Below are positions 34,693 through 43,195 of a stretch of 64,000 nt of DNA, in pieces. Position numbers and translations under genes: made by a program. The stretch is from CAVQAH01 sp963784195 (GTDB lineage: Bacteria; Acidobacteriota; Vicinamibacteria; Vicinamibacterales; 2-12-FULL-66-21). The number at the start of each line of letters is the position of its first letter. Position 1 is the stretch's first letter. Under the pieces are notes generated by a model that saw only the letters and a list, made by a program, of their open reading frames with translations, ran no database searches and was not told the DNA's origin. The stretch covers positions 1 through 64,000 of the forward strand of contig CAWARA010000004.1 of the NCBI GenBank assembly GCA_963784195.1, in the 5' to 3' direction.

Positions 34693-35840
34693 TCGACCTT
34701 CCGTTTTTCGAAGACAGACACCGCGCCCTCGCTGCCCGCGTGGCTGCGCTCGGCGATCAGTTCGAGGCCGTCGTCGGACTCGGCGAGTCGGGCGAGGAAG
34801 ATCGCGCGGGCCGCGAAACGATTCGGATCGCCGCCGAACACGGGCTCTGCAGGCTGCTCGTGCCGCGCGAGTTTGGCGGCGACGGACTCGATCTTCGCTC
34901 GCTTTGCCTGACGCGGGAAGCTGTGGCTGCCGCGAGCGGCCTCGCCGATTCTGTGTTCGCGGTCCAGGGGCTTGGCGGCTATCCGATCGCGTTGTCGCGG
35001 GACAACGCATTGGGCGAGCGGTTCCTGACAGGTGTCGCGTCGGGTCGCGCCATCGCAGCGTTCGCGCTGACGGAGCCCGAGGCGGGATCGGATGCAGCGG
35101 CGGTCACGACTCGCGCTGTGCGCGACGGGGACAGCTACGTCATCGACGGGTTCAAGACGCTCATCTCGAACGCCACCATCGCGTCGTTCTTTGTCGTCTT
35201 CGCAAGAACGGCGGAGGGTTCGAAGCGGGCGATCAGCGCGTTCGTCGTGCCGGCGGGGACACCGGGCCTCACGATCGATCGCCGTCTGCATGTCAGTGCG
35301 CCGCATCCCATCGCCGAGGTGCGTTTCACACAATGTCGGGTGCCTGAGAGCCACCTCCTGGGTTCTGAGGGTGACGGCATGCGGCTCGCGCTCGGTACGC
35401 TCGACTTTTTCAGGACCAGCGTGGGTGCTGCCGCGTGCGGGCTCGCGGCTCGTGCTCTTCGTGAAGCGACGGCCCATGCGCGCTCGCGGCGTCAGTTCGG
35501 CTCACGCCTCGCTGATTTCCAGCTCACGCAGGCCGCACTCGCGGACATGGCGACTGAGCTCGACGCGGCGCGCCTGCTCGTCTACCGATCGGCCTGGACG
35601 AAAGACATGGGTGCGGAGCGCGTAGCCTCCGAATCGGGGAAGGCCAAGCTGTTCGCGACCGAAGCCGCGCAGCGCATTGTGGATCGCGCCGTCCAGATTC
35701 ACGGAGGTTTGGGAGTCACGCGAGGCTCGGTCGTCGAGCGGCTCTATCGCGACGTGCGGCCGCTTCGCATCTACGAGGGCACGTCGGAAATCCAGCGGCT
35801 CGTGATCGCCCGCCACATAATAGAGGAGGCGGAAGGCTAA
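34689..35840 (+). CDS. Acyl-CoA dehydrogenase
   Basis: A flavoenzyme of 383 aa, close to the usual family length. It carries AFALTEPEAGSDAAA (FAD-binding signature), the middle beta domain (YVIDGFKTLISNATIASFFVVFA), LADFQLTQAALADMATELDAARLLVYRSAW and the C-terminal RIYEGTSEIQRLVIARHI, whose Glu after RIY is the catalytic base. It would oxidise a CoA-thioester intermediate of the pathway and need an ETF electron acceptor, which is not encoded here. Its start overlaps the hydratase stop (ATGA). Confidence 0.92.
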   Translation: MIDLPFFEDRHRALAARVAALGDQFEAVVGLGESGEEDRAGRETIRIAAEHGLCRLLVPREFGGDGLDLRSLCLTREAVAAASGLADSVFAVQGLGGYPIALSRDNALGERFLTGVASGRAIAAFALTEPEAGSDAAAVTTRAVRDGDSYVIDGFKTLISNATIASFFVVFARTAEGSKRAISAFVVPAGTPGLTIDRRLHVSAPHPIAEVRFTQCRVPESHLLGSEGDGMRLALGTLDFFRTSVGAAACGLAARALREATAHARSRRQFGSRLADFQLTQAALADMATELDAARLLVYRSAWTKDMGAERVASESGKAKLFATEAAQRIVDRAVQIHGGLGVTRGSVVERLYRDVRPLRIYEGTSEIQRLVIARHIIEEAEG

Positions 35841-35852
35841 GCCGCCGACCTC

Positions 35853-37307
35853 ATGTGGCACCCTCCGGAACGAGTCAAACACGCCCCGCTCCCGGCGCGC
35901 TGGCCTGACCAGGCCGAGGCCGCCCGGTCGTTGCTCTTCAGTCCTTTGTCGGTCGGACGCTTGACCCTGGCGGATCGGACGTGGGTCCCCGCGATGGTCC
36001 CGTGGCGCGCCACCGACGAGGGTTTCGTCACCGACGATGTGCTGACGTGGTACGAGCGGTTCGCACGGGGCCAGCCTGGCGCGATCGTCGTCGAGGCCAC
36101 TGGGGTGCGCGACATCGCAAGCGGACCACTGTTGCGTATAGGCGATGACCGCTTTTTGCCCGGTCTGGAAACGCTCGTTCGAACCGTGCGAGAGGCCAGC
36201 CGCGGCCGCACGAAGCTGTTCATTCAAATCATCGATTTCCTGACCATTCGCCGGCGTCCTGCGCGCGAGACGTTCGTCCAGCGTTATCTGCGCATCACCG
36301 ATCGCCATCGCGCCGCGACCGGCGCCGAGGACGACGCAGAAGTCCGCACGAGGCTCCTGTCGATGCCGGACGACGAGCTTCATCAGGTGCTCTCGCCTCG
36401 CGAGGCTGAGGCGCTCGACTTCGGACTCCGGGAGCGGGTGACGGATGTGGAGCATAGCCACATCCGCGATCTGCCCCGCACGCTGCCAGGCATCTTCTCG
36501 GCGGCGGCGCGGCGCGCCGAGGCCGCCGGATTCGACGGCGTCGAGCTGCACTACGCGCATGCGTACACGATGGCTTCGTTCCTCTCGGCGCGAAATACAC
36601 GGACCGACGGCTACGGCGGCAGTCGCGAAGGCCGGGTACGGCTTCCGCTGGAGGTGATCCGGGCCGTCAGGAGCGCTGTGTCGGATGGATTCGTGGTGGG
36701 CTGCCGCTTTCTTGCCGACGAGTGTATCGACGGCGGCAGCGGTGTCGACGATGCGGTGTTCTTCGGCGTGGAGTTCGCGCGCGCGGGCATCGACTTCGTG
36801 TCGTTATCGCGTGGCGGGAAATTCGAAGACGCCAAGCAGCCGAAGGTCGGCTGGGCCGCGTATCCTTATACCGGTCCAAGCGGGTGGGAGTGCATGCCCA
36901 CGATCCTTGCCGACCAGGCAGGGCCGTTCGGCCGCAACATCGCCCCGGCCGCGCGCATCCGGTCGGCGATCAGATCCAATGGATGGACGACTCCGGTTGT
37001 CGTCGCCGGCGGGATTCAGTCCTTCGAGCAGGCTGAATCGATCCTCGAGTCAGGCGAAGCGGATATCATCGCCGCTGCACGGCAATCGCTCGCGGATCCC
37101 GACTGGTTTCTGAAGACGCGCATGGGTCTCGGCAGCCACATCAGACGATGCGCGTTTACGAACTACTGTGAGGGGCTCGATCAGATGCACAAGCAAGTGA
37201 CGTGCAAGCTCTGGGACAGGGTGGCGCTCGACGAGCCGCTCCTTTCGCGAAGCACCGACGGCAAACGGCGCCTGGTCGCGCCGGCATGGTCGGTGGAGCC
37301 AGACTGA
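35853..37307 (+). CDS. Old-yellow-enzyme-type NADH:flavin oxidoreductase
   Basis: A TIM-barrel flavoprotein of 484 aa: SLLFSPLSVGRLTLADRTWVPAM at the start, the substrate-binding HYAHAYTMASFLSARNTRTDGYGGS (His-x-x-His, then the YGGS box), then RLPLEVIRAVR and VVVAGGIQSFEQAESIL for FMN phosphate. The C-terminal Cys-containing stretch (RCAFTNYCEGLDQ) is retained without the long reductase domain of 2,4-dienoyl-CoA reductases. In 2-aminobenzoyl-CoA monooxygenase/reductase and salicylyl-CoA 5-hydroxylase the monooxygenase is fused to such a reductase; here it is a separate gene, 1 bp before the monooxygenase. It is inferred to supply the dearomatising hydride transfer. Confidence 0.88.
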   Translation: MWHPPERVKHAPLPARWPDQAEAARSLLFSPLSVGRLTLADRTWVPAMVPWRATDEGFVTDDVLTWYERFARGQPGAIVVEATGVRDIASGPLLRIGDDRFLPGLETLVRTVREASRGRTKLFIQIIDFLTIRRRPARETFVQRYLRITDRHRAATGAEDDAEVRTRLLSMPDDELHQVLSPREAEALDFGLRERVTDVEHSHIRDLPRTLPGIFSAAARRAEAAGFDGVELHYAHAYTMASFLSARNTRTDGYGGSREGRVRLPLEVIRAVRSAVSDGFVVGCRFLADECIDGGSGVDDAVFFGVEFARAGIDFVSLSRGGKFEDAKQPKVGWAAYPYTGPSGWECMPTILADQAGPFGRNIAPAARIRSAIRSNGWTTPVVVAGGIQSFEQAESILESGEADIIAAARQSLADPDWFLKTRMGLGSHIRRCAFTNYCEGLDQMHKQVTCKLWDRVALDEPLLSRSTDGKRRLVAPAWSVEPD

Positions 37308-37308
37308 C

Positions 37309-38458
37309 ATGCGGGTCGTGGTCGTCGGCGGCGGGCCCGCGGGTCTTTACTTCTCGATGTTGCTGAAGAAGCAGGACCCATCGCATGACGTCACCCTGTT
37401 CGAACGTGATGCGCCGACGGATACATTCGGCTGGGGCATCGTCTTTTCGGATCAAACCTTCGAATACCTGCGCGAGAGCGACGCCGCGTCCTACGACGCG
37501 ATTACGGCAGCCTGCCAGCAGTGGGACAACGTGGACGTCGTCCATCGCGGGCAGAAGATCACGGTCAGGGGCAACAAGTTCTCGGGGATTGCCAGGATTC
37601 ATTTCCTCAACGTTCTGCAGCAGCGTTGCCTCGACGTCGGCGTCGATCTGCGCTTTCGCGAGCCGATCGCGCGTCTCTCGGACTTGCCTCCGGCCGATCT
37701 GCTGGTCGGCGCCGATGGCGCCAACAGTCTGGTGCGCCGCGAACATGCGGATATCTTCGCGTCCGACGGTCGAGTACGGGAGGAACAAGTACATCTGGCT
37801 GGGCACGCCACGGCTGTTTCATGGCCTGACGCTGACGTTCGAGCAGCACCCCACCGGCGTGTACGCGGCACATTCCTACAAGTTCGACGGCCGCACCAGC
37901 ACGTTCATCGTCGAATGTTCCGAAGCGACCTGGCGGCGGGCCGGCCTCGACACGATGGACGAAGCCGCCACCTGCGAGTTCCTTCAGCAGGTCTTCCGTG
38001 AGCACCTCGAGGGTCAACCGCTGCTCACGAACAACTTCGTGCGCTGGCTGAACTTTCCGCTCGTCCGCAACGCACGCTGGCATGGAGATGCGATCGTGGT
38101 GCTGGGCGACGCCCTGCACACCGCGCATTTTTCCGTGGGGTCGGGGACGAAGCTTGCGCTGGAAGATGCAATAGCCCTCGCAAGAGCATGCGCGGAGCTA
38201 CCGGATGTCGCGGGTGCGCTGGCGGCGTTCGAGACCAATCGCCGCCCGCGGGTGGAGCAGTTGCAGCACGCCGCGCTGGAGAGCCTGCGCTGGTTCGAAG
38301 AGATGGACTCCTACATGCACCTCGACCCGCTCCCGTTCGCGCTGTCGGCGATGACGCGCAGCAAGCGGATCGACTACGACAAGCTGCGGCGGCGCGACCC
38401 GGCGTTCGTCGCGGAGGTCGAAGACTATCAGCGCAACCACGCGGGAACCGGAACGTAA
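37309..38458 (+). CDS. FAD monooxygenase, aminobenzoyl-/salicylyl-CoA hydroxylase type (frameshifted)
   Basis: It starts with VVVVGGGPAGLYFSMLLKKQ (FAD dinucleotide motif), then DTFGWGIVFSDQTFEYLRESD, which is strongly reminiscent of the N-terminal part of 2-aminobenzoyl-CoA monooxygenase/reductase and salicylyl-CoA 5-hydroxylase. The second FAD motif VLGDALHTAHFSVGSGTKLALEDAIAL is intact. Near 37770 the frame changes by one base between DIFAS and TVEYGRNKYIWLG, and the second half ends at 38458. Restored length is about 382 aa. It is the probable key hydroxylase of the cluster, acting on an aromatic CoA thioester with NADH and O2. Confidence 0.83.
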
Positions 38459-38473
38459 GTCCGGAGGACGGCC

Positions 38474-39820
38474 GTGTCGAATCGGACCGAGTATTGGAAT
38501 CCCAAGAACGAGACGTTGTCGCGGGAAGAGCTGCGATCGCTCCAGCATCGGAAGCTGAAACGGCTCTGCGAGTGGGCTTACGAGCGGTGTCCGTTTCATC
38601 GCCGCCGGTGGGAGAAGGCCGCGTTTCATCCCGATCAGCTGCGGACGGTCGCCGACATACAGCGGATTCCATTCATGACCCGCGAGGACTGGATGGACGC
38701 GCAGGCGGAGGAGCCACCCTTCGGAACGCTGCCCACTGTGCCGCGCGATCTCGCTATCCGCTATCACACGACCTCCGGCACGACTGGCCGTACCCCACTT
38801 CGCGTGCTCGACAGCACGAAGGATTGGCAGTGGATCGCGGAGATGTGGTGCTACGGCATATGGGGGTTCGGCGTCCGCCCAAGTGACGTTGTCCTGTTTG
38901 CATTTTCGTATGGGACCTTCATCGGCTTCTGGGGCGCGCATTACGCGTGCGAGAAGATCGGGTGCCTCGTGTTGCCGTCCGGTGGCGGCACGAGCGAAGG
39001 ACGGGTCAAGTCCATTCTGGACATGGGCGTCACCACGCTCTGTTCAACGCCGACCTATGCGCTCCGCCTGGCGCAGACGGCGGCGGAAATGGGCGTGGAC
39101 CTGGCGCGCGACAGCCAGCTCGAAAAGGTGGTCGTGTCGGGCGAATCCGGCGGGTCGATTCCGGCCGTGAAGCGGCAGCTCGAGTCGGCGCTCGGCGCGA
39201 AGGTCAGCGACATGGCCGGTATGACGGAGATCGGCACGATCATGATTTTCGAGTGCGCAAACCAGCCTGGCGGGACGCACATCATCGAGGACAACTTCAT
39301 CGAGGAAACGATCGAGCACGACGGCGAGCGGCCCCTGCCATATGGCGAACGCGCAGAGCGGGTCGTGACGTCGCTCGGCCGCGGGTTCATCCCTCTGATT
39401 CGCTATCGCACCAAGGACCTCGTCGTGAAGATCCCGCACTCGTCCTGCGCGTGCGGGCGCACCGGCGACATCTACCACGGCGGCATTCAAGGCCGCTGGG
39501 ACGACATGAAGCTGGTTCGCGGAACCAACGTCTACCCGCGCGCCGTGGAGTCCATCGTCCGCGAGTGCCGGGCCGTCGACGAGTTCCAGATTCTGCTGAC
39601 ACGCGAAGGCGTGCAGGACGAGATCACCGTGCTCATCGAGCTGAAGCCGGGTCGCGAGGACCACTGGACCGAACTCGAGGGGCGGCTGTGCAAGGACCTG
39701 CCGGACGCGCACGAGGGACTGCGTTTCAACGTCCGGCTCGCCGAGCGGAACTCGCTGCCACGCTTCGAGCTGAAGGCCAAACGGCTCGTGGACAAGCGGC
39801 CGGTTGCGGATTTTACATAA
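38474..39820 (+). CDS. Phenylacetate-CoA ligase-like aryl-CoA ligase
   Basis: An adenylate-forming enzyme of 448 aa with the PaaK layout. The ATP-binding loop is TTSGTTGRTP, followed by VVSGESGGS, SDMAGMTEIG (adenine-binding/A5 region), RYRTKDLVV (A7/A8) and the C-terminal lid with the conserved Lys in RFELKAKRLVDKRP. Family members activate phenylacetate, benzoate, 2-aminobenzoate and similar acids to CoA thioesters. The context suggests that this one starts the pathway by activating the aromatic acid. It follows the monooxygenase by 15 bp. Confidence 0.88.
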   Translation: MSNRTEYWNPKNETLSREELRSLQHRKLKRLCEWAYERCPFHRRRWEKAAFHPDQLRTVADIQRIPFMTREDWMDAQAEEPPFGTLPTVPRDLAIRYHTTSGTTGRTPLRVLDSTKDWQWIAEMWCYGIWGFGVRPSDVVLFAFSYGTFIGFWGAHYACEKIGCLVLPSGGGTSEGRVKSILDMGVTTLCSTPTYALRLAQTAAEMGVDLARDSQLEKVVVSGESGGSIPAVKRQLESALGAKVSDMAGMTEIGTIMIFECANQPGGTHIIEDNFIEETIEHDGERPLPYGERAERVVTSLGRGFIPLIRYRTKDLVVKIPHSSCACGRTGDIYHGGIQGRWDDMKLVRGTNVYPRAVESIVRECRAVDEFQILLTREGVQDEITVLIELKPGREDHWTELEGRLCKDLPDAHEGLRFNVRLAERNSLPRFELKAKRLVDKRPVADFT

Positions 39821-39835
39821 GTAGGGGAATCTACG

Positions 39836-40042
39836 ATGGCACGACTGGATCTGCTCGGGCGTCCACTGACGCCGGCCGAAACGCAGCTTCTCGAGATCTA
39901 TACGACGCTGAAGTCTGTGGCGGCACAGCCCGACCTGCCGCCGTGCGCCGAACGCAACGTGAAACAGGCGCTCGCCTGCATGTGGCAGGTCGCAAACGAT
40001 CTGGATCTCGAATTCGAGCAGTTGTATGACGTTGGGGTCTGA
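39836..40042 (+). CDS. Small cluster-associated protein
   Basis: A helical protein of 68 aa (LDLLGRPLTPAETQLLEIYTTLK then CAERNVKQALACMWQVANDLDL). Position and orientation, 15 bp after the ligase, place it in the aromatic-acid operon. It has two cysteines and no recognised domain. It may be an accessory subunit of the monooxygenase or ligase. The ATG follows a GGGGAATC-like leader. Confidence 0.6.
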   Translation: MARLDLLGRPLTPAETQLLEIYTTLKSVAAQPDLPPCAERNVKQALACMWQVANDLDLEFEQLYDVGV

Positions 40043-40048
40043 CGCGTG

Positions 40049-40168
40049 CCGTAGTTCGTAGTCCGTGGTTCGTAGCTTGCCGATTACGAAGTCCGAGCTC
40101 GCCAAGTGCGGAAGCGCGCGGCTTCGCCGAGCCGCAGCCGCAGTGCGCGGCTTTAGCCGCGACTGATA
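40049..40168. repeat. Repeats between the small protein and the Rid gene
   Basis: First a CGTAGTTCGTAGTCCGTGG stretch (40049-40077), a member of the family seen at 15217. Then a compound palindrome (40110-40168) made of GCGCGGCTTCGCCGAGC and GCGCGGCTTTAGCCGCG arms, similar to the hairpin after ku. The 136-bp gap may weaken operon continuity. Confidence 0.5.
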
Positions 40169-40178
40169 TCGACGACAG

Positions 40179-40577
40179 ATGACAATCATCAACCCGCCCG
40201 GCTGGCCGTCCCCACGTGGCTACAGTAACGGGATCGTCGCTGAAGGCCGGATGTTGTTCGTCGCTGGCCAGATTGGCTGGAACGAGAAAGGCGAGATCGT
40301 CAGCGATCGACTCGTCGATCAGTTCGATCGGGCGCTGGCCAACGTGCTGGCGATTGTCGACGCCGCAGGCGGCGCGCCGGCGTCGATCGCGCGGCTCACG
40401 ATCTACGTCACCGACAAGGCGGCGTATGTCGCTGCGCGGTCTGAGATCGGCGATCGCTATCGGGCCCGCATGGGCCGTCATTTTCCGGCGATGACGCTCG
40501 TCGAGGTCAGCGCCCTGCTCGAGCCCGGCGCACTGATCGAGATCGAGGCCACCGCCGTTTTGAGCTCGAACCAGTAA
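40179..40577 (+). CDS. Rid (YjgF/YER057c) family protein lacking the canonical Arg
   Basis: A protein of 132 aa with the complete Rid fold: GYSNGIVAEGRMLFVAGQIGW, then GGAPASIARLTIYVTDKAAY and HFPAMTLVEVSALLEPGALIEIEA. In RidA the motif is PARSCVEV, whose Arg contacts the carboxylate of the imine substrate; here it is PAMTLVEV, so the residue is Met. That argues against a simple imine deaminase and fits the less studied Rid subgroups. A member associated with aromatic-acid clusters may act on an amino- or enol-containing ring-cleavage product, which is inference from context. It is co-directional with the cluster. Confidence 0.85.
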   Translation: MTIINPPGWPSPRGYSNGIVAEGRMLFVAGQIGWNEKGEIVSDRLVDQFDRALANVLAIVDAAGGAPASIARLTIYVTDKAAYVAARSEIGDRYRARMGRHFPAMTLVEVSALLEPGALIEIEATAVLSSNQ

Positions 40578-40589
40578 CCCGCTACGGCG

Positions 40590-40619
40590 AGACACGAACC
40601 ACGAACCACGGACCACGGC
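40590..40619. repeat. ACGAACCACGGACC repeat
   Basis: CACGAACCACGAACC and ACGGACCACGGC units, the complement-sense form of the CGTGGTTCGTAG family, ending 14 bp before the PhoD start. Confidence 0.5.
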
Positions 40620-40632
40620 AGGTAGGCAAGCG

Positions 40633-42234
40633 ATGTCTTTTTCACGTCGAAACTTCCTGACGACGACTCTCGCGGCGTCGGCCGCTGGCTTCGTGCGCCT
40701 GCATGCGCGGGAGCAGGATACTGGCCGCCGCGTGTTCCTGCACGGTGTGGCCAGCGGCGATCCGCTCACCGATCGCGTCATCCTGTGGACGCGCGTCACC
40801 GGCCTGGCGGGTTCGATGCCGCAAGTGTCGTGGGAGATCAGCACGGATGCGTCGTTCAACACCACGACGGCGAGAGGCATGGTCACGACGGGGGAGCACC
40901 GCGACTTTACCGTCAAGGTCGATGCGGGACTGCTCCGGCCGGCGACGACCTACTACTATCGCTTCGAGGCGCTGGGCGAGCGATCGCCGACGGGCCGCAC
41001 CCGAACGTTGCCTGCGGCCGGCGCCGCGCGCGTTCGCCTGGCGCTGACGTCCTGCTCGAATCTACCGTTCGGGTACTTCAACGCCTACGCGCGCATTGCC
41101 GCACGGGCCGATCTCGACGCCGTCCTGCATCTGGGCGACTACATTTACGAGTACCAGAACGGCCGTTACGGTGACGGGACTCCGTTCGGCCGAGTACCAG
41201 AGCCCGATCTCGAGATCCTGTCGCTGTCGGATTACCGCATCCGGCACGGTCAGTACAAGCGAGATCCCGATCTGCAGGAAGTTCACCGTCAGCATCCCTT
41301 CATCGTCGTCTGGGACGATCACGAATTCACTGACAACACCTGGCGCGAGGGTGCCGCAAATCACCAACCGGATCTCGAAGGGGAGTGGAAGGCCCGTCGC
41401 GCGGCCGCGTTGCAGGCCTATTTCGAGTGGATGCCGATCCGCGAGGATCGCGCGACACGCCGGCCGCGTATCTATCGTTCGTTCAGCTTCGGTGACCTCG
41501 CAGACCTGTTGATGCTGGACACGCGCGCGCTCGATCGCGACGAACAGGCGTCAACACGCGACGCTATCAGCGTGATCGACAACCCCGGACGGACGCTGCT
41601 TGGCGTGGCTCAGGAAGAGTGGCTGAACGAAGAGTTGATCGCATCGAAGCGTGCCGCCGTGCGATGGCAGCTGCTCGGCCAGCAGGTGATGTTTGCCGCC
41701 GGCAGCCGTCCCGACTTGCCCTCGGTGAGCACCGACACCTGGGATGGTTACCGTCCGGCACGCCAGCGCCTGATCAACACGATCACCGGCCACGACCTGC
41801 GGAACGTCATCGTGCTGACCGGAGACGTGCACAGCTCATGGGCCTACGACCTGCCGCAGAATCCGTGGCACACGTACGATCAGGCGACGGGGAAGGGCTC
41901 GCTGGGCGTCGAGATCGTGACGCCGGCAATCACGTCGCCGAGCGGGTTCGGTCCGCCCGAAAAGGCCGCCGAGCGAACGGCACAGCTGCTCAAGGAACGC
42001 CCGCACCTGCGATTCCTCGAAGGCACGCAGCGCGGCTACGTCGTTCTCGACGTCACCCCCGAGCGCGCGCAAGCCGACTGGTTCTTCATCCCGACAGTCA
42101 CCGAACACTCGACCGCCGAGACCTTCGGCGGCGGCTGGCTCACCGAGGCCGGAACATCCCACCTGGTTGCCGCCTCTGGTCCGGTGCCGCCCAATACCGC
42201 CGCCCCCGCCCCCGCGCCACTGGCGTATGATTAG
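40633..42234 (+). CDS. phoD: PhoD-like alkaline phosphatase
   Basis: A protein of 533 aa with a twin-arginine signal (SRRNFLTTTLAASAAGFVRLHA). A fibronectin-like N domain follows (ISTDASFNTTTARGMVTTGEHRDFTVKVD), then the PhoD catalytic domain with LTSCSN, HLGDYIYEY, VWDDHEFTDNTW, LLGQQVMF and LTGDVHSSWAYDL. Those Asp, His and Asn residues bind the Fe/Ca metal cluster. It hydrolyses phosphate esters outside the cytoplasm after Tat export. It appears independent of the aromatic cluster upstream. Confidence 0.9.
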   Translation: MSFSRRNFLTTTLAASAAGFVRLHAREQDTGRRVFLHGVASGDPLTDRVILWTRVTGLAGSMPQVSWEISTDASFNTTTARGMVTTGEHRDFTVKVDAGLLRPATTYYYRFEALGERSPTGRTRTLPAAGAARVRLALTSCSNLPFGYFNAYARIAARADLDAVLHLGDYIYEYQNGRYGDGTPFGRVPEPDLEILSLSDYRIRHGQYKRDPDLQEVHRQHPFIVVWDDHEFTDNTWREGAANHQPDLEGEWKARRAAALQAYFEWMPIREDRATRRPRIYRSFSFGDLADLLMLDTRALDRDEQASTRDAISVIDNPGRTLLGVAQEEWLNEELIASKRAAVRWQLLGQQVMFAAGSRPDLPSVSTDTWDGYRPARQRLINTITGHDLRNVIVLTGDVHSSWAYDLPQNPWHTYDQATGKGSLGVEIVTPAITSPSGFGPPEKAAERTAQLLKERPHLRFLEGTQRGYVVLDVTPERAQADWFFIPTVTEHSTAETFGGGWLTEAGTSHLVAASGPVPPNTAAPAPAPLAYD

Positions 42235-42257
42235 CCTCGGCCTTCGGCCTCGGGTGT

Positions 42258-42314
42258 TGAGAATCGGAAATCGGAAATCGGAAATCGGAAATCGGAAATC
42301 GGAGATCGGAAATC
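42258..42314. repeat. 8-bp tandem repeat (GGAAATCG)
   Basis: Six to seven head-to-tail copies of GGAAATCG, with one GGAGATCG variant near the end. The same sequence restarts at 63966 and runs out of the window. Confidence 0.8.
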
Positions 42315-42358
42315 GAATAGGGCGCTATCGGGAATCGGCGGCAGCGGGTCTTCCGGTA

Positions 42359-42446
42359 CGAACCCCGTGTGAACCCGCCGTGCGAACCTTCGCTGTGAAC
42401 CCTCGTCATGAACCCTCGTGTGAACCCTCGTATTGAACCCCCGTCA
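42359..42446. repeat. TGAACC periodic repeat, cluster 3
   Basis: GAACC-type units at 42359, 42370, 42383, 42396, 42409, 42421 and 42434 (spacing 11-13 bp), most reading TGAACCCTCGTG. It is the longest cluster of the family and stops 8 bp before the sigma-factor start. Confidence 0.78.
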
Positions 42447-42454
42447 TTCGCGTA

Positions 42455-43195
42455 ATGAGTACAGGTGACGCCCGCACGAGGGGCGGCTTCCCCGCGACCC
42501 GGCACTCCGTAATCGAGCGGATCCGGGACGGCAGCGACGACGCCCGGCGCGAAGCGTTCGGCGATTTGATCGAGGGGTACTGGAAGCCTGTGTACAAGCA
42601 CCTCCGAATCACATGGCGGCTCACGCCGGACGACGCGCAGGACCTGACTCAGGGGTTCTTTGCCGATGCGTTCCAGAAGTCGTGGCTGGAGAAGTTCGAG
42701 CCAGGCAAAGCGCGGTTTCGGACGTTCGTCCGGCTGTGCGCGGATCGGTTCGTGATGAACGCTCGTCAGGCGGCTTCCCGGCTCAAGCGCGGCGGGGCGA
42801 CGCAGACCGTGCCGCTCGATTTCGACGGAGCCGAACGCGAAATCGCCGCCCGCCCGCCCTCGGCGCCGCCCGAGGCCGAGGAGTTGTTCCACCAGGAGTT
42901 CGTGCGCGCGTTGTTCGACAACGCTGTGCGGGCCGTGCGCGCCGAGTGCGAGCGCAACGGACGTGCGATCCATTTCGAGCTCTTCGAGAAGTACGATCTC
43001 GTTCCCGCAGATGACGTGAGTTACGCGCGCCTGGCCGAGCAGTTCAACCTGACGACCACGCAGGTCACCAACTACCTTGCGCTGGTGCGGCGCAGCTTCC
43101 GCGAACATGCGCTCGACGCATTGCGCGGGTTGTGCGGGAGCGACGCGGAGTTCAAGAGAGAAGCTCGCGATCTCTTCGGAATGGAGCTCGATTGA
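42455..43195 (+). CDS. ECF-type RNA polymerase sigma factor, kinase-associated
   Basis: A protein of 246 aa with sigma region 2 (RREAFGDLIEGYWKPVYKHLRITWRLTPDDAQDLTQGFFADAF) and region 4 (SYARLAEQFNLTTTQVTNYLALVRRSFREHAL). The spacer between them and the C-terminal tail are longer than in classical ECF factors, as in the group found beside Ser/Thr kinases in Planctomycetes and Acidobacteria. The kinase start overlaps its stop (TTGA), so the two form a signalling pair. No anti-sigma gene is present, and the kinase may take that role. No Shine-Dalgarno is obvious; the TGAACC repeat lies directly upstream. Confidence 0.82.
   Translation: MSTGDARTRGGFPATRHSVIERIRDGSDDARREAFGDLIEGYWKPVYKHLRITWRLTPDDAQDLTQGFFADAFQKSWLEKFEPGKARFRTFVRLCADRFVMNARQAASRLKRGGATQTVPLDFDGAEREIAARPPSAPPEAEELFHQEFVRALFDNAVRAVRAECERNGRAIHFELFEKYDLVPADDVSYARLAEQFNLTTTQVTNYLALVRRSFREHALDALRGLCGSDAEFKREARDLFGMELD

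Noticed and set aside
39044..40192. A 382-codon minus-strand ORF
   Set aside because: It is antisense to the aryl-CoA ligase, which has all adenylation motifs in the other direction.
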